A stretch of 8,059 bases of DNA from Flavobacterium sp. (lineage in GTDB: Bacteria; Bacteroidota; Bacteroidia; Flavobacteriales; Flavobacteriaceae). Below the pieces are notes generated by a model. The model saw nothing but the letters and a program-made list of their open reading frames with translations. It made no database searches and was not told the origin of the DNA. This document shows positions 1 through 5,981 of the stretch, in pieces (the first letter of the stretch is position 1; each line of letters opens with the position of its first letter). The DNA is taken from the NCBI GenBank assembly GCA_005792865.1, contig SXQR01000211.1, positions 1 through 8,059 of the forward strand, given 5' to 3'. Position numbers and translations under genes: made by a program.

Positions 1-47
1 GTTTACAGGCTTGGTATTTCACGATTTTTTGTCTTATCAATTGACCC

Positions 48-1181
48 TTAGTTGCTCCTCCATTTCCGCCCCTTCCATGAGTATTTTCCCCGCACCGACA
101 GCAATGCCACCAAAACGGTAAAAATTGGATGGACCATCGCCGAAAAAACCGGAAGCACCCATTTGCGTTGCCTTACCAATTTATTTGCGCCGATCATGAT
201 TCCCAGGTCAATTAAAAATTTAACCCCGAATGGACCCACAAAAAACATCCAGTGGATCTGTTGCGACAGGGCCAATACGGCCAATAGGATGATCGCCGCA
301 TTTCCCAGGAAGACGGCCAGGGCAACATCTTCGGCAAAATCATTTTGATAGGCGCCGGTCTTGGATCCCCACCGGATGCGTTGGTTGACGAGCCGTTTCC
401 AACTTTTTTCGGTCCGGGTCTGCACCAGCGCTTCTCGCGATTTAAGGTAGCCCACCTTGGCATCCGCTTCGACGGCCTTGTGCAACAGGAAGACATCGTC
501 ACCGCCAGGTTTATTGTCATTTCCCGTGAATCCGCCCAATTCTTGAAACAGCTTCTTTTCATAGGCAAAATTTGCCCCGTTGCACATGAACGGCATTTCA
601 ATGCCAAAACCTCCAATAGTCGCGTCCTGCATGGCCAGAAGGTCATGGCCCTGGAAATTCCCCAATAAACCACTGACCTTGTTAAACGACACCGGCCCGG
701 CCACCATCCTGCTTTGCGTTGACCGGATAAATTGATTGAGGGCCCTCAGCCAGTTGACCGGTACGGTACAATCGGCATCGGTGGTAACGATCCAGTCGCC
801 CGTCGCGATGGGAATGGCCCGCGAGATTGCATCTTTCTTGGGTGAGCCGCTCCTGCGGATGTTTTCCAGCAACGTCGCTTGCAGGCTCCCATGTTGCATC
901 CGCCAGCGGTAAACCAGGGATTGGCCATCGTCCTGCGATCCGTCATCGACCAGGATGATTTCAAAACGTTTGCGTGGATAGTCCAATTGGGCGATACTCT
1001 CGAGCAATGCGGGCAAGTTCCGGCTTTCATTGCGGAAGGGAACGACGATCGTAAAGGTGGTCGCAGGCGCTTCGTCACGCAATTCAAACTCGGGTACCCT
1101 GCCAAGTCCATATGCCAGCCGTGACATCTGCACCACATATAGCAAAAAATAGAACAACAGGATGATCAGGAGTGCTTCCAT
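48..1181 (-). CDS. Membrane-anchored family 2 glycosyltransferase
   Basis: Probably transfers sugar from an activated nucleotide sugar to a lipid or glycan acceptor at the inner face of the cytoplasmic membrane. The 377-residue product has an N-terminal hydrophobic anchor (about 3-18) and a GT-A catalytic domain (about 40-275). Visible motifs are the nucleotide-binding DDG (79-81), metal-binding DAD (135-137), GGDD (226-229, the usual catalytic-base region) and QRIRW (267-271), the QxxRW signature of processive-type family 2 enzymes. Three further hydrophobic segments follow (about 286-307, 312-332, 342-363). The ATG start lies inside the upstream membrane-protein gene, overlapping it by 16 bases, which suggests translational coupling and a joint function. 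The fold and enzyme class are clear. The donor, acceptor and pathway cannot be read from the sequence; a polymer synthase and a glycolipid-modifying transferase are both possible. Confidence 0.9.
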   Translation of the reverse strand: MEALLIILLFYFLLYVVQMSRLAYGLGRVPEFELRDEAPATTFTIVVPFRNESRNLPALLESIAQLDYPRKRFEIILVDDGSQDDGQSLVYRWRMQHGSLQATLLENIRRSGSPKKDAISRAIPIATGDWIVTTDADCTVPVNWLRALNQFIRSTQSRMVAGPVSFNKVSGLLGNFQGHDLLAMQDATIGGFGIEMPFMCNGANFAYEKKLFQELGGFTGNDNKPGGDDVFLLHKAVEADAKVGYLKSREALVQTRTEKSWKRLVNQRIRWGSKTGAYQNDFAEDVALAVFLGNAAIILLAVLALSQQIHWMFFVGPFGVKFLIDLGIMIGANKLVRQRKWVLPVFSAMVHPIFTVLVALLSVRGKYSWKGRKWRSN

Positions 1182-2098
1182 CGGGATTTGAAGGTTACGA
1201 CATAATAACTGCCAATGGCTACCGGAAGGACAACGTTAAGCAACCACATCAGCGCGGTCACCAGCACGGGTATCCATTCGTTGATGCCCATCAGTCCGAA
1301 GAAATACACCGCAACGCCGCCCTTGACGGCAAAGTCCAGGAATTGGAAAGTGGGCAGTGCCGATGCAAGAAAATAAGTGCTTGTGATGGCCGCCATCAAC
1401 AGCAGGTAAGGAATTTCAACGCCAAAGACCACGAACAGGATGTAATATTGGTGCGAAAAGAACAGGTATCTCCCAATGGCCAGATAGACATTCCGCCGAT
1501 GGATGTCCTGTGAAATCTCCTTCAGTTTCCTGATTGCCGTTGAAAATGAGTACTTCCCGATGCTGATTTTCCGCACCGAAATAAGCACTGCCATGGAAAC
1601 GACGAAAATCAAAAAAAGGTAAATCACCGCGTTTGTGCTGATCACGTCATAGACCGCATTGAAATACAACAACCCGAATGTCCCGAAAACAACCGTCAGT
1701 ACCAACTGGATCCCGTTGCAAAGCAGGTTGAGGAAAACGATCCGTTTGGCCCGGGATTTTTCAAAAAACAAAGCCTTCGCCCCATACTCGCCGATGCCGT
1801 TCGGCGTGAAGATCGAAACCGTTAGCGCGCCCAATACCTGGCGCGATGAATCGGCAATTGAAATCTGTTTGAAAGACGAGACCAGGTTTTGCCATTTTAG
1901 GATCTCGAAAAACCGGTTAAGGAAGGCCAGGTTAAACAGCGCAATCCACGCCCACAAAGGAATCATCCCGATGCTGGCGCGGTCCCACAGGGCCTGCTCG
2001 TCCCGCAGCCGGGTCCAAATAAAATAGAATGCCGCCGCGACAATCAGAAGTTTAACGGCGGCAATAAGGAATTGTTTAGCTTTGCGCGGTAGCTGCAT
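1166..2098 (-). CDS. Multi-spanning membrane protein, lysylphosphatidylglycerol synthase TM/flippase-like family
   Basis: A 310-residue integral membrane protein with about seven or eight hydrophobic segments (for example 11-28, 48-64, 120-145, 157-175, 228-246, 273-300). The TPNGIGEYGAK stretch (98-108) resembles the conserved loop of the YbhN/lysylphosphatidylglycerol-synthase membrane domain (UPF0104-like). The soluble aminoacyl-transfer domain of MprF is absent, so only a membrane or flippase-like role is likely. I chose the ATG at 2098. A longer form starting at TTG 2125 adds nine residues but would run into the start of the divergent ruvC. The gene ends 16 bases inside the following glycosyltransferase gene, and the pair probably forms one operon acting on an envelope lipid or glycan. 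The family call is fairly firm; lipid flipping is an inference from relatives. Confidence 0.82.
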   Translation of the reverse strand: MQLPRKAKQFLIAAVKLLIVAAAFYFIWTRLRDEQALWDRASIGMIPLWAWIALFNLAFLNRFFEILKWQNLVSSFKQISIADSSRQVLGALTVSIFTPNGIGEYGAKALFFEKSRAKRIVFLNLLCNGIQLVLTVVFGTFGLLYFNAVYDVISTNAVIYLFLIFVVSMAVLISVRKISIGKYSFSTAIRKLKEISQDIHRRNVYLAIGRYLFFSHQYYILFVVFGVEIPYLLLMAAITSTYFLASALPTFQFLDFAVKGGVAVYFFGLMGINEWIPVLVTALMWLLNVVLPVAIGSYYVVTFKSRWKHS

Positions 2099-2118
2099 GG
2101 CGCAAAATACGGAATAAA

Positions 2119-2673
2119 ATGGCAAACGAGCGCATCATATTGGGGATCGATCCGGGAACGACGATCATGGGATTCGGCTTGATCCGTGTAGTATCAAAAC
2201 AGATGGAATTTATCCAACTCAACGAACTCCTGCTCGACAAATACGCCGACCACTATACCAAACTCCGGGTCATTTTTGACAGGACCATCGAACTCATCGA
2301 GACACACCACCCGGACGAGATTGCCATTGAGGCACCGTTTTTTGGCAAGAACGTCCAATCGATGCTCAAGCTTGGCCGTGCACAGGGCGTCGCGATGGCA
2401 GCCGGGCTCTCACGCCAGATTCCCATCACCGAATACGAACCCAAAAAAATCAAGATGGCCATCACCGGAAACGGGAACGCCAGCAAGGAACAAGTCGCCA
2501 AAATGCTGCAACAATTGCTTTCGCTCAAGGAACTTCCCAAGAACCTCGACAGCACCGACGGCCTTGCGGCGGCCGTTTGTCATTTTTTTAATTCCAATAA
2601 GGTCACGGCCGGGAAAAGTTATTCGGGTTGGGATGCATTCGTCAAGCAAAACGAGAATAGGATGGTTAAGTAG
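2119..2673 (+). CDS. ruvC: Crossover junction endodeoxyribonuclease RuvC
   Basis: Resolves Holliday junctions in recombinational repair by making paired nicks across the four-way junction, working with the RuvAB branch-migration motor. The 184-residue product is slightly longer than the roughly 173 residues of the E. coli enzyme. All four acidic catalytic residues of the RNase-H-like fold are visible: D11 in GIDPGT, E71 in IEAPF, and D144 and D147 in NLDSTDGLA. The KMAITGNGNASKEQV stretch (112-126) matches the conserved basic DNA-contacting region. The ATG at 2119 is the natural start, because the residues before GIDPG have normal length. Only 20 bases separate it from the divergent membrane-protein start, so any promoter must overlap that gene's coding region. 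I see no strong Shine-Dalgarno sequence. Confidence 0.96.
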   Translation: MANERIILGIDPGTTIMGFGLIRVVSKQMEFIQLNELLLDKYADHYTKLRVIFDRTIELIETHHPDEIAIEAPFFGKNVQSMLKLGRAQGVAMAAGLSRQIPITEYEPKKIKMAITGNGNASKEQVAKMLQQLLSLKELPKNLDSTDGLAAAVCHFFNSNKVTAGKSYSGWDAFVKQNENRMVK

Positions 2674-2803
2674 GAAGTGCGATCATTATCTAATCCTGCG
2701 GTTTTTAAACAGTCTTTACTTTTACCAGATACCATTTGACGATAAAACATTCGGTTACCAATCACTCATTTTCACGAGCCGCAGGGCGTACTAAACGAAG
2801 TTA

Positions 2804-2835
2804 AATTTTCAAATTTCCTAATTTCCTAATTAACT
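2804..2835 (+). repeat. AATT-phased octamer repeat before hemW
   Basis: Four consecutive 8-base units beginning AATT: AATTTTCA, AATTTCCT, AATTTCCT and AATTAACT. The two middle units are identical. The array ends at the first base of the hemW TTG start codon, so it forms the whole immediate 5' leader and leaves no room for a Shine-Dalgarno sequence. The rest of the 2674-2834 spacer is AT-rich and shows nothing firm. One seven-base inverted pair (CCTGCGG at 2695-2701, CCGCAGG at 2779-2785) is too widely spaced to call. Confidence 0.55.
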
Positions 2836-3965
2836 TGTCCGGCATCTACCTCCATATTCCCTTCTGCAAACAGGCCTGCCACTATTGCGATTTTCACTTC
2901 TCGACCTCAATGGCCAAGAAGGAGCGTATGGTTAAGGCGCTCGCCGATGAAATCAGGATGCGCCGAACGGATGCCGATAAAATCCAAACCATCTACTTTG
3001 GCGGAGGAACCCCAAGCGTCCTGTCAAATGCCGAAATATCTTTCCTGATCAAAACGGTTTACGATAATTTCGATGTTAGCAATAATCCCGAGATCACCCT
3101 CGAGGGCAATCCCGACGATCTTCCCGATACCCGGTTCGAGGCGCTAAAACAGTGTGGGATCAACCGGCTCAGCGTCGGGATCCAGTCTTTTTTTGACGAA
3201 GACTTACGGTTGATGAACCGCGCGCACGATGCGTGCCAATCGCTTCGGGCTTTGAATGCGGCGGTGCAGGTTTTCGACAACATTTCGATCGACCTGATCT
3301 ACGGGATTCCGGGCTTGTCCCATGAGCGTTGGAAGGCCAACATCGATTACGCACTGGCATCCGGCGTGCCGCATATTTCCACCTACGCCCTGACCGTGGA
3401 GCCCCGGACCGCCTTGCATAAAATGGTTCGGGAACGCCAAATCGCAGAACCGTCCGAAGAATTGGCCGCCGAGCAATTCCAGATCCTCACCGACAACCTG
3501 ACCCAAAACGGGTTCATCCATTACGAACTTTCAAATTTCGCCAGGCCGGGCTATTTCTCTAAAAACAATTCGGCGTATTGGCTGGGGAAAAAGTACATCG
3601 GCATCGGGCCCTCGGCACACAGCTACGACGGCATTTCGCGATCGTGGAACATTGCCAATAATGCGATTTATCTCAAAGGTATCGAATCGGCAAACCGAAA
3701 TTTTGAATTAGAAACACTGTCACTCCCCGACCGTTACAACGAATCCGTCATGACAGGCCTTCGCACCATCTGGGGCGTGTCGCTTAAAAATATCAAAACT
3801 GCTTTTGGCGACGGCATGCTGGACTATATGCTTTCACGCGCCGAAAGGTTCATCACCGCCGGATTGCTGGAAATAAAAGACGGCGCACTCCGCACGACGC
3901 AAACGGGAAAATTTTTGGCCGACGGGCTCGCCAGCGACCTCTTTTTGGTTAATTTGGGCGAATGA
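2835..3965 (+). CDS. hemW: HemW, radical SAM heme chaperone (coproporphyrinogen III oxidase-like)
   Basis: Binds heme and a 4Fe-4S cluster with S-adenosylmethionine, and is thought to deliver heme to membrane acceptor proteins. It is often misannotated as oxygen-independent coproporphyrinogen oxidase (HemN). The 376 residues are normal length for HemW. The radical SAM cluster motif is C11, C15 and C18 (CxxxCxxC) followed by F20. HemN has a fourth cysteine at that position, so HemW is the better call. Also visible are GGGTPS (56-61), part of the SAM site, SVGIQSF (113-119), and a C-terminal HemN-type domain. The start is TTG at 2835: no ATG lies between the in-frame stop at 2802-2804 and the conserved MSGIYLHIPFC N-terminus. 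The stop overlaps the next gene's start as ATGA, indicating coupling. Confidence 0.94.
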   Translation: MSGIYLHIPFCKQACHYCDFHFSTSMAKKERMVKALADEIRMRRTDADKIQTIYFGGGTPSVLSNAEISFLIKTVYDNFDVSNNPEITLEGNPDDLPDTRFEALKQCGINRLSVGIQSFFDEDLRLMNRAHDACQSLRALNAAVQVFDNISIDLIYGIPGLSHERWKANIDYALASGVPHISTYALTVEPRTALHKMVRERQIAEPSEELAAEQFQILTDNLTQNGFIHYELSNFARPGYFSKNNSAYWLGKKYIGIGPSAHSYDGISRSWNIANNAIYLKGIESANRNFELETLSLPDRYNESVMTGLRTIWGVSLKNIKTAFGDGMLDYMLSRAERFITAGLLEIKDGALRTTQTGKFLADGLASDLFLVNLGE

Positions 3966-4735
3966 ACATGCGCGCCACCATCCAACTTGACGGCCGGGAA
4001 CTGTCCGTCAACCTTTCAAAACCCCTGGACATTTCGCTGCCGCTTTCGGCCAGCGATGAAAATCCGATTGCGTGGTATCTGGAAAAACCGGTGATCGAGC
4101 CAGTCCGTTTTGGCGACTGGATCGGCAAGGTTTCCGAAGGGAAATCCTCGACCAATTTCAACAATATCCAATTCAACCCGCACGGCCACGGCACCCATAC
4201 CGAATGCCTCGGCCACATCACCCGCGATTTTTACAGTGTCAATGACGCCCTCGGTCAATTCTTCTTTGCCGCCGAACTCATTTCCATTCAACCCGAAAAG
4301 ATCGGTGAGGACCTCGTCATTACCCTTGAGCAGGTCAAAAGCGCGTTGCCTGACAAATCGCCGCAAGCCCTCGTGATCAGGACGCTTCCCAATCTTGATG
4401 CAAAACGGTCAAAAAAATATTCCAACACCAATCCGCCTTACCTGCATTTTCAAGCCGCAAAATTCCTCTGTGAAATTGGCGTCGAACATCTTTTGATCGA
4501 CTTGCCCAGCGTGGACCGCGAACACGACGAAGGAAAATTGCTCGCGCACAAAGCCTTCTGGAACGTCACCAATATTGAACATCTGAACCCCGATGCACGC
4601 CACAACAGCACAATAACCGAACTTATTTTCGTTCCCAACCACATCCCCGACGGCAGCTACCTTTTAAACATACAAACGGCGCCTTTCGTCAATGACGCGG
4701 CGCCGTCCAGGCCTTTGTTGTTTAAACTTGATTAG
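3962..4735 (+). CDS. Cyclase-family metal-dependent hydrolase (kynurenine formamidase-like)
   Basis: A 257-residue protein of the cyclase/KynB superfamily, whose known members are metal-dependent hydrolases such as N-formylkynurenine formamidase. The HGHGTHTE motif (74-81) matches the family's HxGTHxD metal-binding signature, with Glu where Asp is usual, and GHI follows where the family often has PxHF. A second family block, LIDLPSVD followed by a histidine and the HKAFWN stretch, lies around residues 178-200. No signal peptide is visible, so it is probably cytoplasmic. Its ATG overlaps the hemW stop (ATGA), so the two are likely co-translated. No tryptophan-degradation gene is nearby, so formamidase activity is not supported by context and the substrate is unknown. 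A second in-frame ATG lies two codons downstream. Confidence 0.85.
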   Translation: MNMRATIQLDGRELSVNLSKPLDISLPLSASDENPIAWYLEKPVIEPVRFGDWIGKVSEGKSSTNFNNIQFNPHGHGTHTECLGHITRDFYSVNDALGQFFFAAELISIQPEKIGEDLVITLEQVKSALPDKSPQALVIRTLPNLDAKRSKKYSNTNPPYLHFQAAKFLCEIGVEHLLIDLPSVDREHDEGKLLAHKAFWNVTNIEHLNPDARHNSTITELIFVPNHIPDGSYLLNIQTAPFVNDAAPSRPLLFKLD

Positions 4736-5046
4736 TGCGTACGCATTTTGTCAAAAGTCGTAGTCAGGACTTTTTTCATCTTGTCGGTCGCGCCCTTCAC
4801 GGCCGCTTCGATCGTATCGGCGTGGTTCACGACGGCCACCGGATTGAGCCCTGCGATGCGCGCCTCAATGGAACACCGTTTGTCCCCGGACGTCTCCTTG
4901 TCGCTGTTCTCGTCCCCAAGGAAAACGTGGAGGCCGGTAACCTTATCCTCAAATCGGCTCAGTGCATTGGCTATTTCGCCAGACCAATAGTCCTGGAGGC
5001 GCTGATAACCCTCAACGTGGTTATCGCTGTTGAATTGAATGTGCAT
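4732..5046 (-). CDS. hpf: Short ribosome hibernation-promoting factor (HPF/RaiA family)
   Basis: Binds the 30S decoding region and silences or stabilises ribosomes under starvation or stress. The 104-residue product is one S30AE-type domain: an N-terminal strand (MHIQFNSD), a helix (about 13-32), three strands (about 36-45, 57-66, 69-74), then a long helix with the typical DTIEAAVKGATDKMKK pattern (about 77-92). The C-terminal dimerisation domain of long HPF is missing, so 100S formation by long-HPF dimerisation is not expected from this protein alone. It runs convergently into the cyclase gene. The two stop codons overlap within TTAG (4732-4735), with no terminator hairpin between them. The leader is AT-rich without a clear Shine-Dalgarno sequence. 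I call it HPF-like from pattern and size; exact RaiA versus HPF assignment is uncertain. Confidence 0.85.
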   Translation of the reverse strand: MHIQFNSDNHVEGYQRLQDYWSGEIANALSRFEDKVTGLHVFLGDENSDKETSGDKRCSIEARIAGLNPVAVVNHADTIEAAVKGATDKMKKVLTTTFDKMRTH

Positions 5047-5067
5047 GATGATGGTTTTTTGTTTCTT

Positions 5068-5099
5068 TAAAATTACGAAATCAAACGCCGCAGTTCAAG
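5068..5099 (-). promoter_or_regulatory. Candidate hpf promoter
   Basis: Reading the minus strand, CTTG (5099-5096), 20 bases, then TAATTTTA (5075-5068) approximates the Bacteroidetes -33 TTG and -7 TAnnTTTG boxes. Transcription would begin near 5061, giving a leader of about 15 bases. The last base of the -7 box does not match consensus, so this is tentative. Confidence 0.3.
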
Positions 5100-5175
5100 C
5101 AAAAAGACGGTATTATCTTAAGATTATGATTTGTATTCTCACGGAAAATATCCCAGCTCCCGCGGCGCTGCACAA

Positions 5176-5213
5176 TTTTTTGTTCTTTTGCCTCGCCGCA
5201 AAAGAACCAAAAA
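5176..5213. repeat. Hairpin heading fold-back repeat A
   Basis: TTTTTTGTTCTTTTG (5176-5190) and CAAAAGAACCAAAAA (5199-5213) are inverted copies matching at 14 of 15 positions, around the 8-base loop CCTCGCCG. From memory, this kind of CAAAAGAACCAAAA hairpin recurs in intergenic DNA of many Bacteroidetes. It could act as a bidirectional terminator, but it sits more as the head of the larger repeat that follows. Confidence 0.65.
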
Positions 5214-5232
5214 GGCGAGGGCGACGGCGGAA

Positions 5233-5350
5233 CCCTGCTAAAAATCTAAAGACGCTCGCGGGAAAATCGCCAAACTCGCACGGCTGGCGCCGGTGCTCAA
5301 ACAGCACCGATTTTTGCCGCGATCCTCTTTGATTTTTGACGCAGGAACCC
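5233..5350 (+). repeat. Fold-back repeat A: long imperfect inverted repeat
   Basis: The left arm (about 5233-5269) and right arm (about 5308-5350) are inverted copies of nearly 40 bases. The inner part compares AAAGACGCTCGCGG plus GAAAATCG with the reverse complement AAAGAGGATCGCGG plus CAAAAATCG. Matching continues outward through AAAAATC and CCTGC. The loop contains a further perfect hairpin, CGGTGCT (5291-5297) and AGCACCG (5303-5309), followed by ATTTTT. No protein gene is convincing here. The region would fold strongly as single-stranded DNA or RNA. It looks like one copy of an interspersed repeat without a transposase. Confidence 0.65.
5291..5315 (+). terminator. Possible terminator inside fold-back repeat A
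   Basis: A 7-bp GC-rich stem, CGGTGCT and AGCACCG, with loop CAAAC, followed by A and five T. The shape fits an intrinsic terminator on the plus strand. However, the stem competes with the longer fold-back pairing (the right arm starts at 5308), and no plus-strand gene lies directly upstream, so it may be only part of the repeat. Confidence 0.3.
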
Positions 5351-5460
5351 ACAAGCCGCTTGAGCGGCCGCGTATAGCCGGATGTACATCTATTTACCGG
5401 AACTTTAGGTGCATACTGCTGCCAATTAGCAATCAGCCCATTTTGGATGAATGGCAGCTT

Positions 5461-5607
5461 AGCGGCTTTCTGGGAGAACCGTAGATTTCGAGGACGCGCC
5501 GCACGGCTGGCCTTTGAAAGCGCCCGTCGAGACGATCCGGAACGGCGAGCGGCTTAGGGCGCGTGGGAGCGGCGCGACGTAGAAATCAAGGTTTGGACAG
5601 AGCCGCC
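5461..5607 (-). repeat. Fold-back repeat B: second long imperfect inverted repeat
   Basis: The left arm (about 5461-5502) and right arm (5569-5607) are inverted copies of about 40 bases. They share GCGGCT, CTG, AACC, GATTTC and the perfect CGCGCCGC core, with small gaps. The GC-rich loop is 66 bases. Read on the minus strand, the arm is preceded by AAAAGGACCAAAAG (5626-5613), similar to AAAAGAACCAAAAA, which precedes repeat A. The two repeats would therefore be related and point toward each other. No credible coding frame is seen. Confidence 0.6.
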
Positions 5608-5631
5608 AGCGCACTTTTGGTCCTTTTACCT

Positions 5632-5657
5632 CACCTCTTTTATAATTTTAAGAGGTG
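5632..5657. repeat. AT-rich hairpin beside fold-back repeat B
   Basis: CACCTCTT (5632-5639) and AAGAGGTG (5650-5657) are a perfect 8-base inverted repeat around the AT-only loop TTATAATTTT. A wider pair, GTCCTTTT (5620-5627) and AAAAGGAC (5691-5698), encloses it. Together they look like the outer end of repeat B, in the position where repeat A has its CAAAAGAACC hairpin. Confidence 0.55.
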
Positions 5658-5776
5658 TTCGGTGAACCTCCTCGGTTTGGTGCGCCAGCCAAAAGGACAT
5701 CGCCGATAGGCATTCTGCACCGCTAGCTGCAAACATAACGGACGCGGCGCGGCGGTCAATCCGCCCAACAGGGCAC

Positions 5777-5805
5777 AAAAAAAAGCCCCTTCTTCAAGGA
5801 GCTTT
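5777..5805 (-). terminator. Second (relic-associated) intrinsic terminator
   Basis: On the minus strand, AAAGCTCCTT pairs with AAGGGGCTTT (one G-U pair) around loop GAAG, followed by a run of eight or more T. It follows the truncated tRNA-Leu copy exactly as the intact terminator at 5859-5888 follows the real tRNA. Its arms remain complementary although the loop-side bases differ from the other copy. It could act as a back-up terminator for tRNA-Leu. Confidence 0.7.
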
Positions 5806-5806
5806 A

Positions 5807-5857
5807 GTACCCGGAGCCGGGCTAAACTAAGTCGTTTGAGCCCGTCTTTCCCGGGCA
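5807..5857 (-). pseudogene. Decayed partial copy of tRNA-Leu
   Basis: The 17 bases at 5807-5823 are identical to the 3' end of the intact tRNA-Leu at 5891-5907 (T-stem 3' strand, acceptor 3' strand and two bases beyond). Next come GTTTGAG (5834-5840), identical to the anticodon loop of the intact gene, TTTCCC (5847-5852), also found in its variable region, and CCGGGCA (5851-5857), matching its 5' end. The remnant is about 50 bases instead of 80 and cannot form a cloverleaf. It is best explained as a tandem duplicate of tRNA plus terminator that has lost internal sequence. An integration-site duplication is the alternative. Confidence 0.5.
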
Positions 5858-5858
5858 C

Positions 5859-5888
5859 AAAAAAAAGCCCCTCATCTTGAGGAGCTTT
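5859..5888 (-). terminator. Intrinsic terminator of tRNA-Leu
   Basis: On the minus strand, AAAGCTCCTCA pairs with TGAGGGGCTTT over 11 bp (one G-U pair) around loop AGA, and the transcript continues into eight T. It begins only a few bases after the tRNA 3' end, so transcription should stop right behind the tRNA. Confidence 0.85.
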
Positions 5889-5891
5889 CTG

Positions 5892-5971
5892 TACCCGGAG
5901 CCGGGCTCGAACCGGCACGGTTTCCCACAGGTGTTTGAGACCAGCGCGTCTACCAATTCCGCCATCCGGGC
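5892..5971 (-). tRNA. tRNA-Leu, anticodon CAA
   Basis: Decodes UUG leucine codons. The acceptor arms are GCCCGGA (5971-5965) and TCCGGGT (5899-5893), with a G-U closing pair and discriminator A at 5892. The D-arm region reads TGGCGGAATTGGTAGACGC. The anticodon loop CTCAAAC (5939-5933) places CAA at 5937-5935. The T arm is GCCGG, TTCGAGC, CCGGC. The enlarged variable arm (TGGGAAACCGT) is typical of class II leucine tRNAs. CCA is not encoded. In the anticodon stem CTGGT/ACCTG, the second pair is U-U, a mismatch. The gene has its own promoter-like sequence upstream and a terminator directly downstream. A leucine tRNA is certain; the mature ends could shift by one base. Confidence 0.96.
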
Positions 5972-5981
5972 ATTGTGGGTG

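Noticed and set aside
1..40. Minus-strand frame from TTG 40 (or GTG 22) open to the window edge, 7 bases after the glycosyltransferase stop
   Set aside because: Only 13 codons are visible and no family can be recognised; it may be the start of a third operon gene but cannot be supported.
2695..2785. Seven-base inverted pair CCTGCGG and CCGCAGG after ruvC
   Set aside because: The arms are 77 bases apart with no extension or T-run, so it is plausible as chance.
5039..5484. Two plus-strand open frames (97 and 63 codons) in the fold-back region
   Set aside because: They cross the inverted repeats, have low-complexity basic translations with no family resemblance, and lack supporting starts.
5700..5766. 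Integron attC-like look of the region with CGCTAGCTGCA and ATAACGG
   Set aside because: No paired core sites with attC spacing and no integrase or cassette genes; only the short hairpin GGCGG-TCAAT-CCGCC at 5751-5765 is clear.
5807..5907. Phage or island attachment site formed by the duplicated tRNA 3' end
   Set aside because: No integrase or cargo lies nearby, and only about 84 bases separate the copies. The downstream terminator is duplicated too, and anticodon-loop bases remain, all favouring local tandem duplication.
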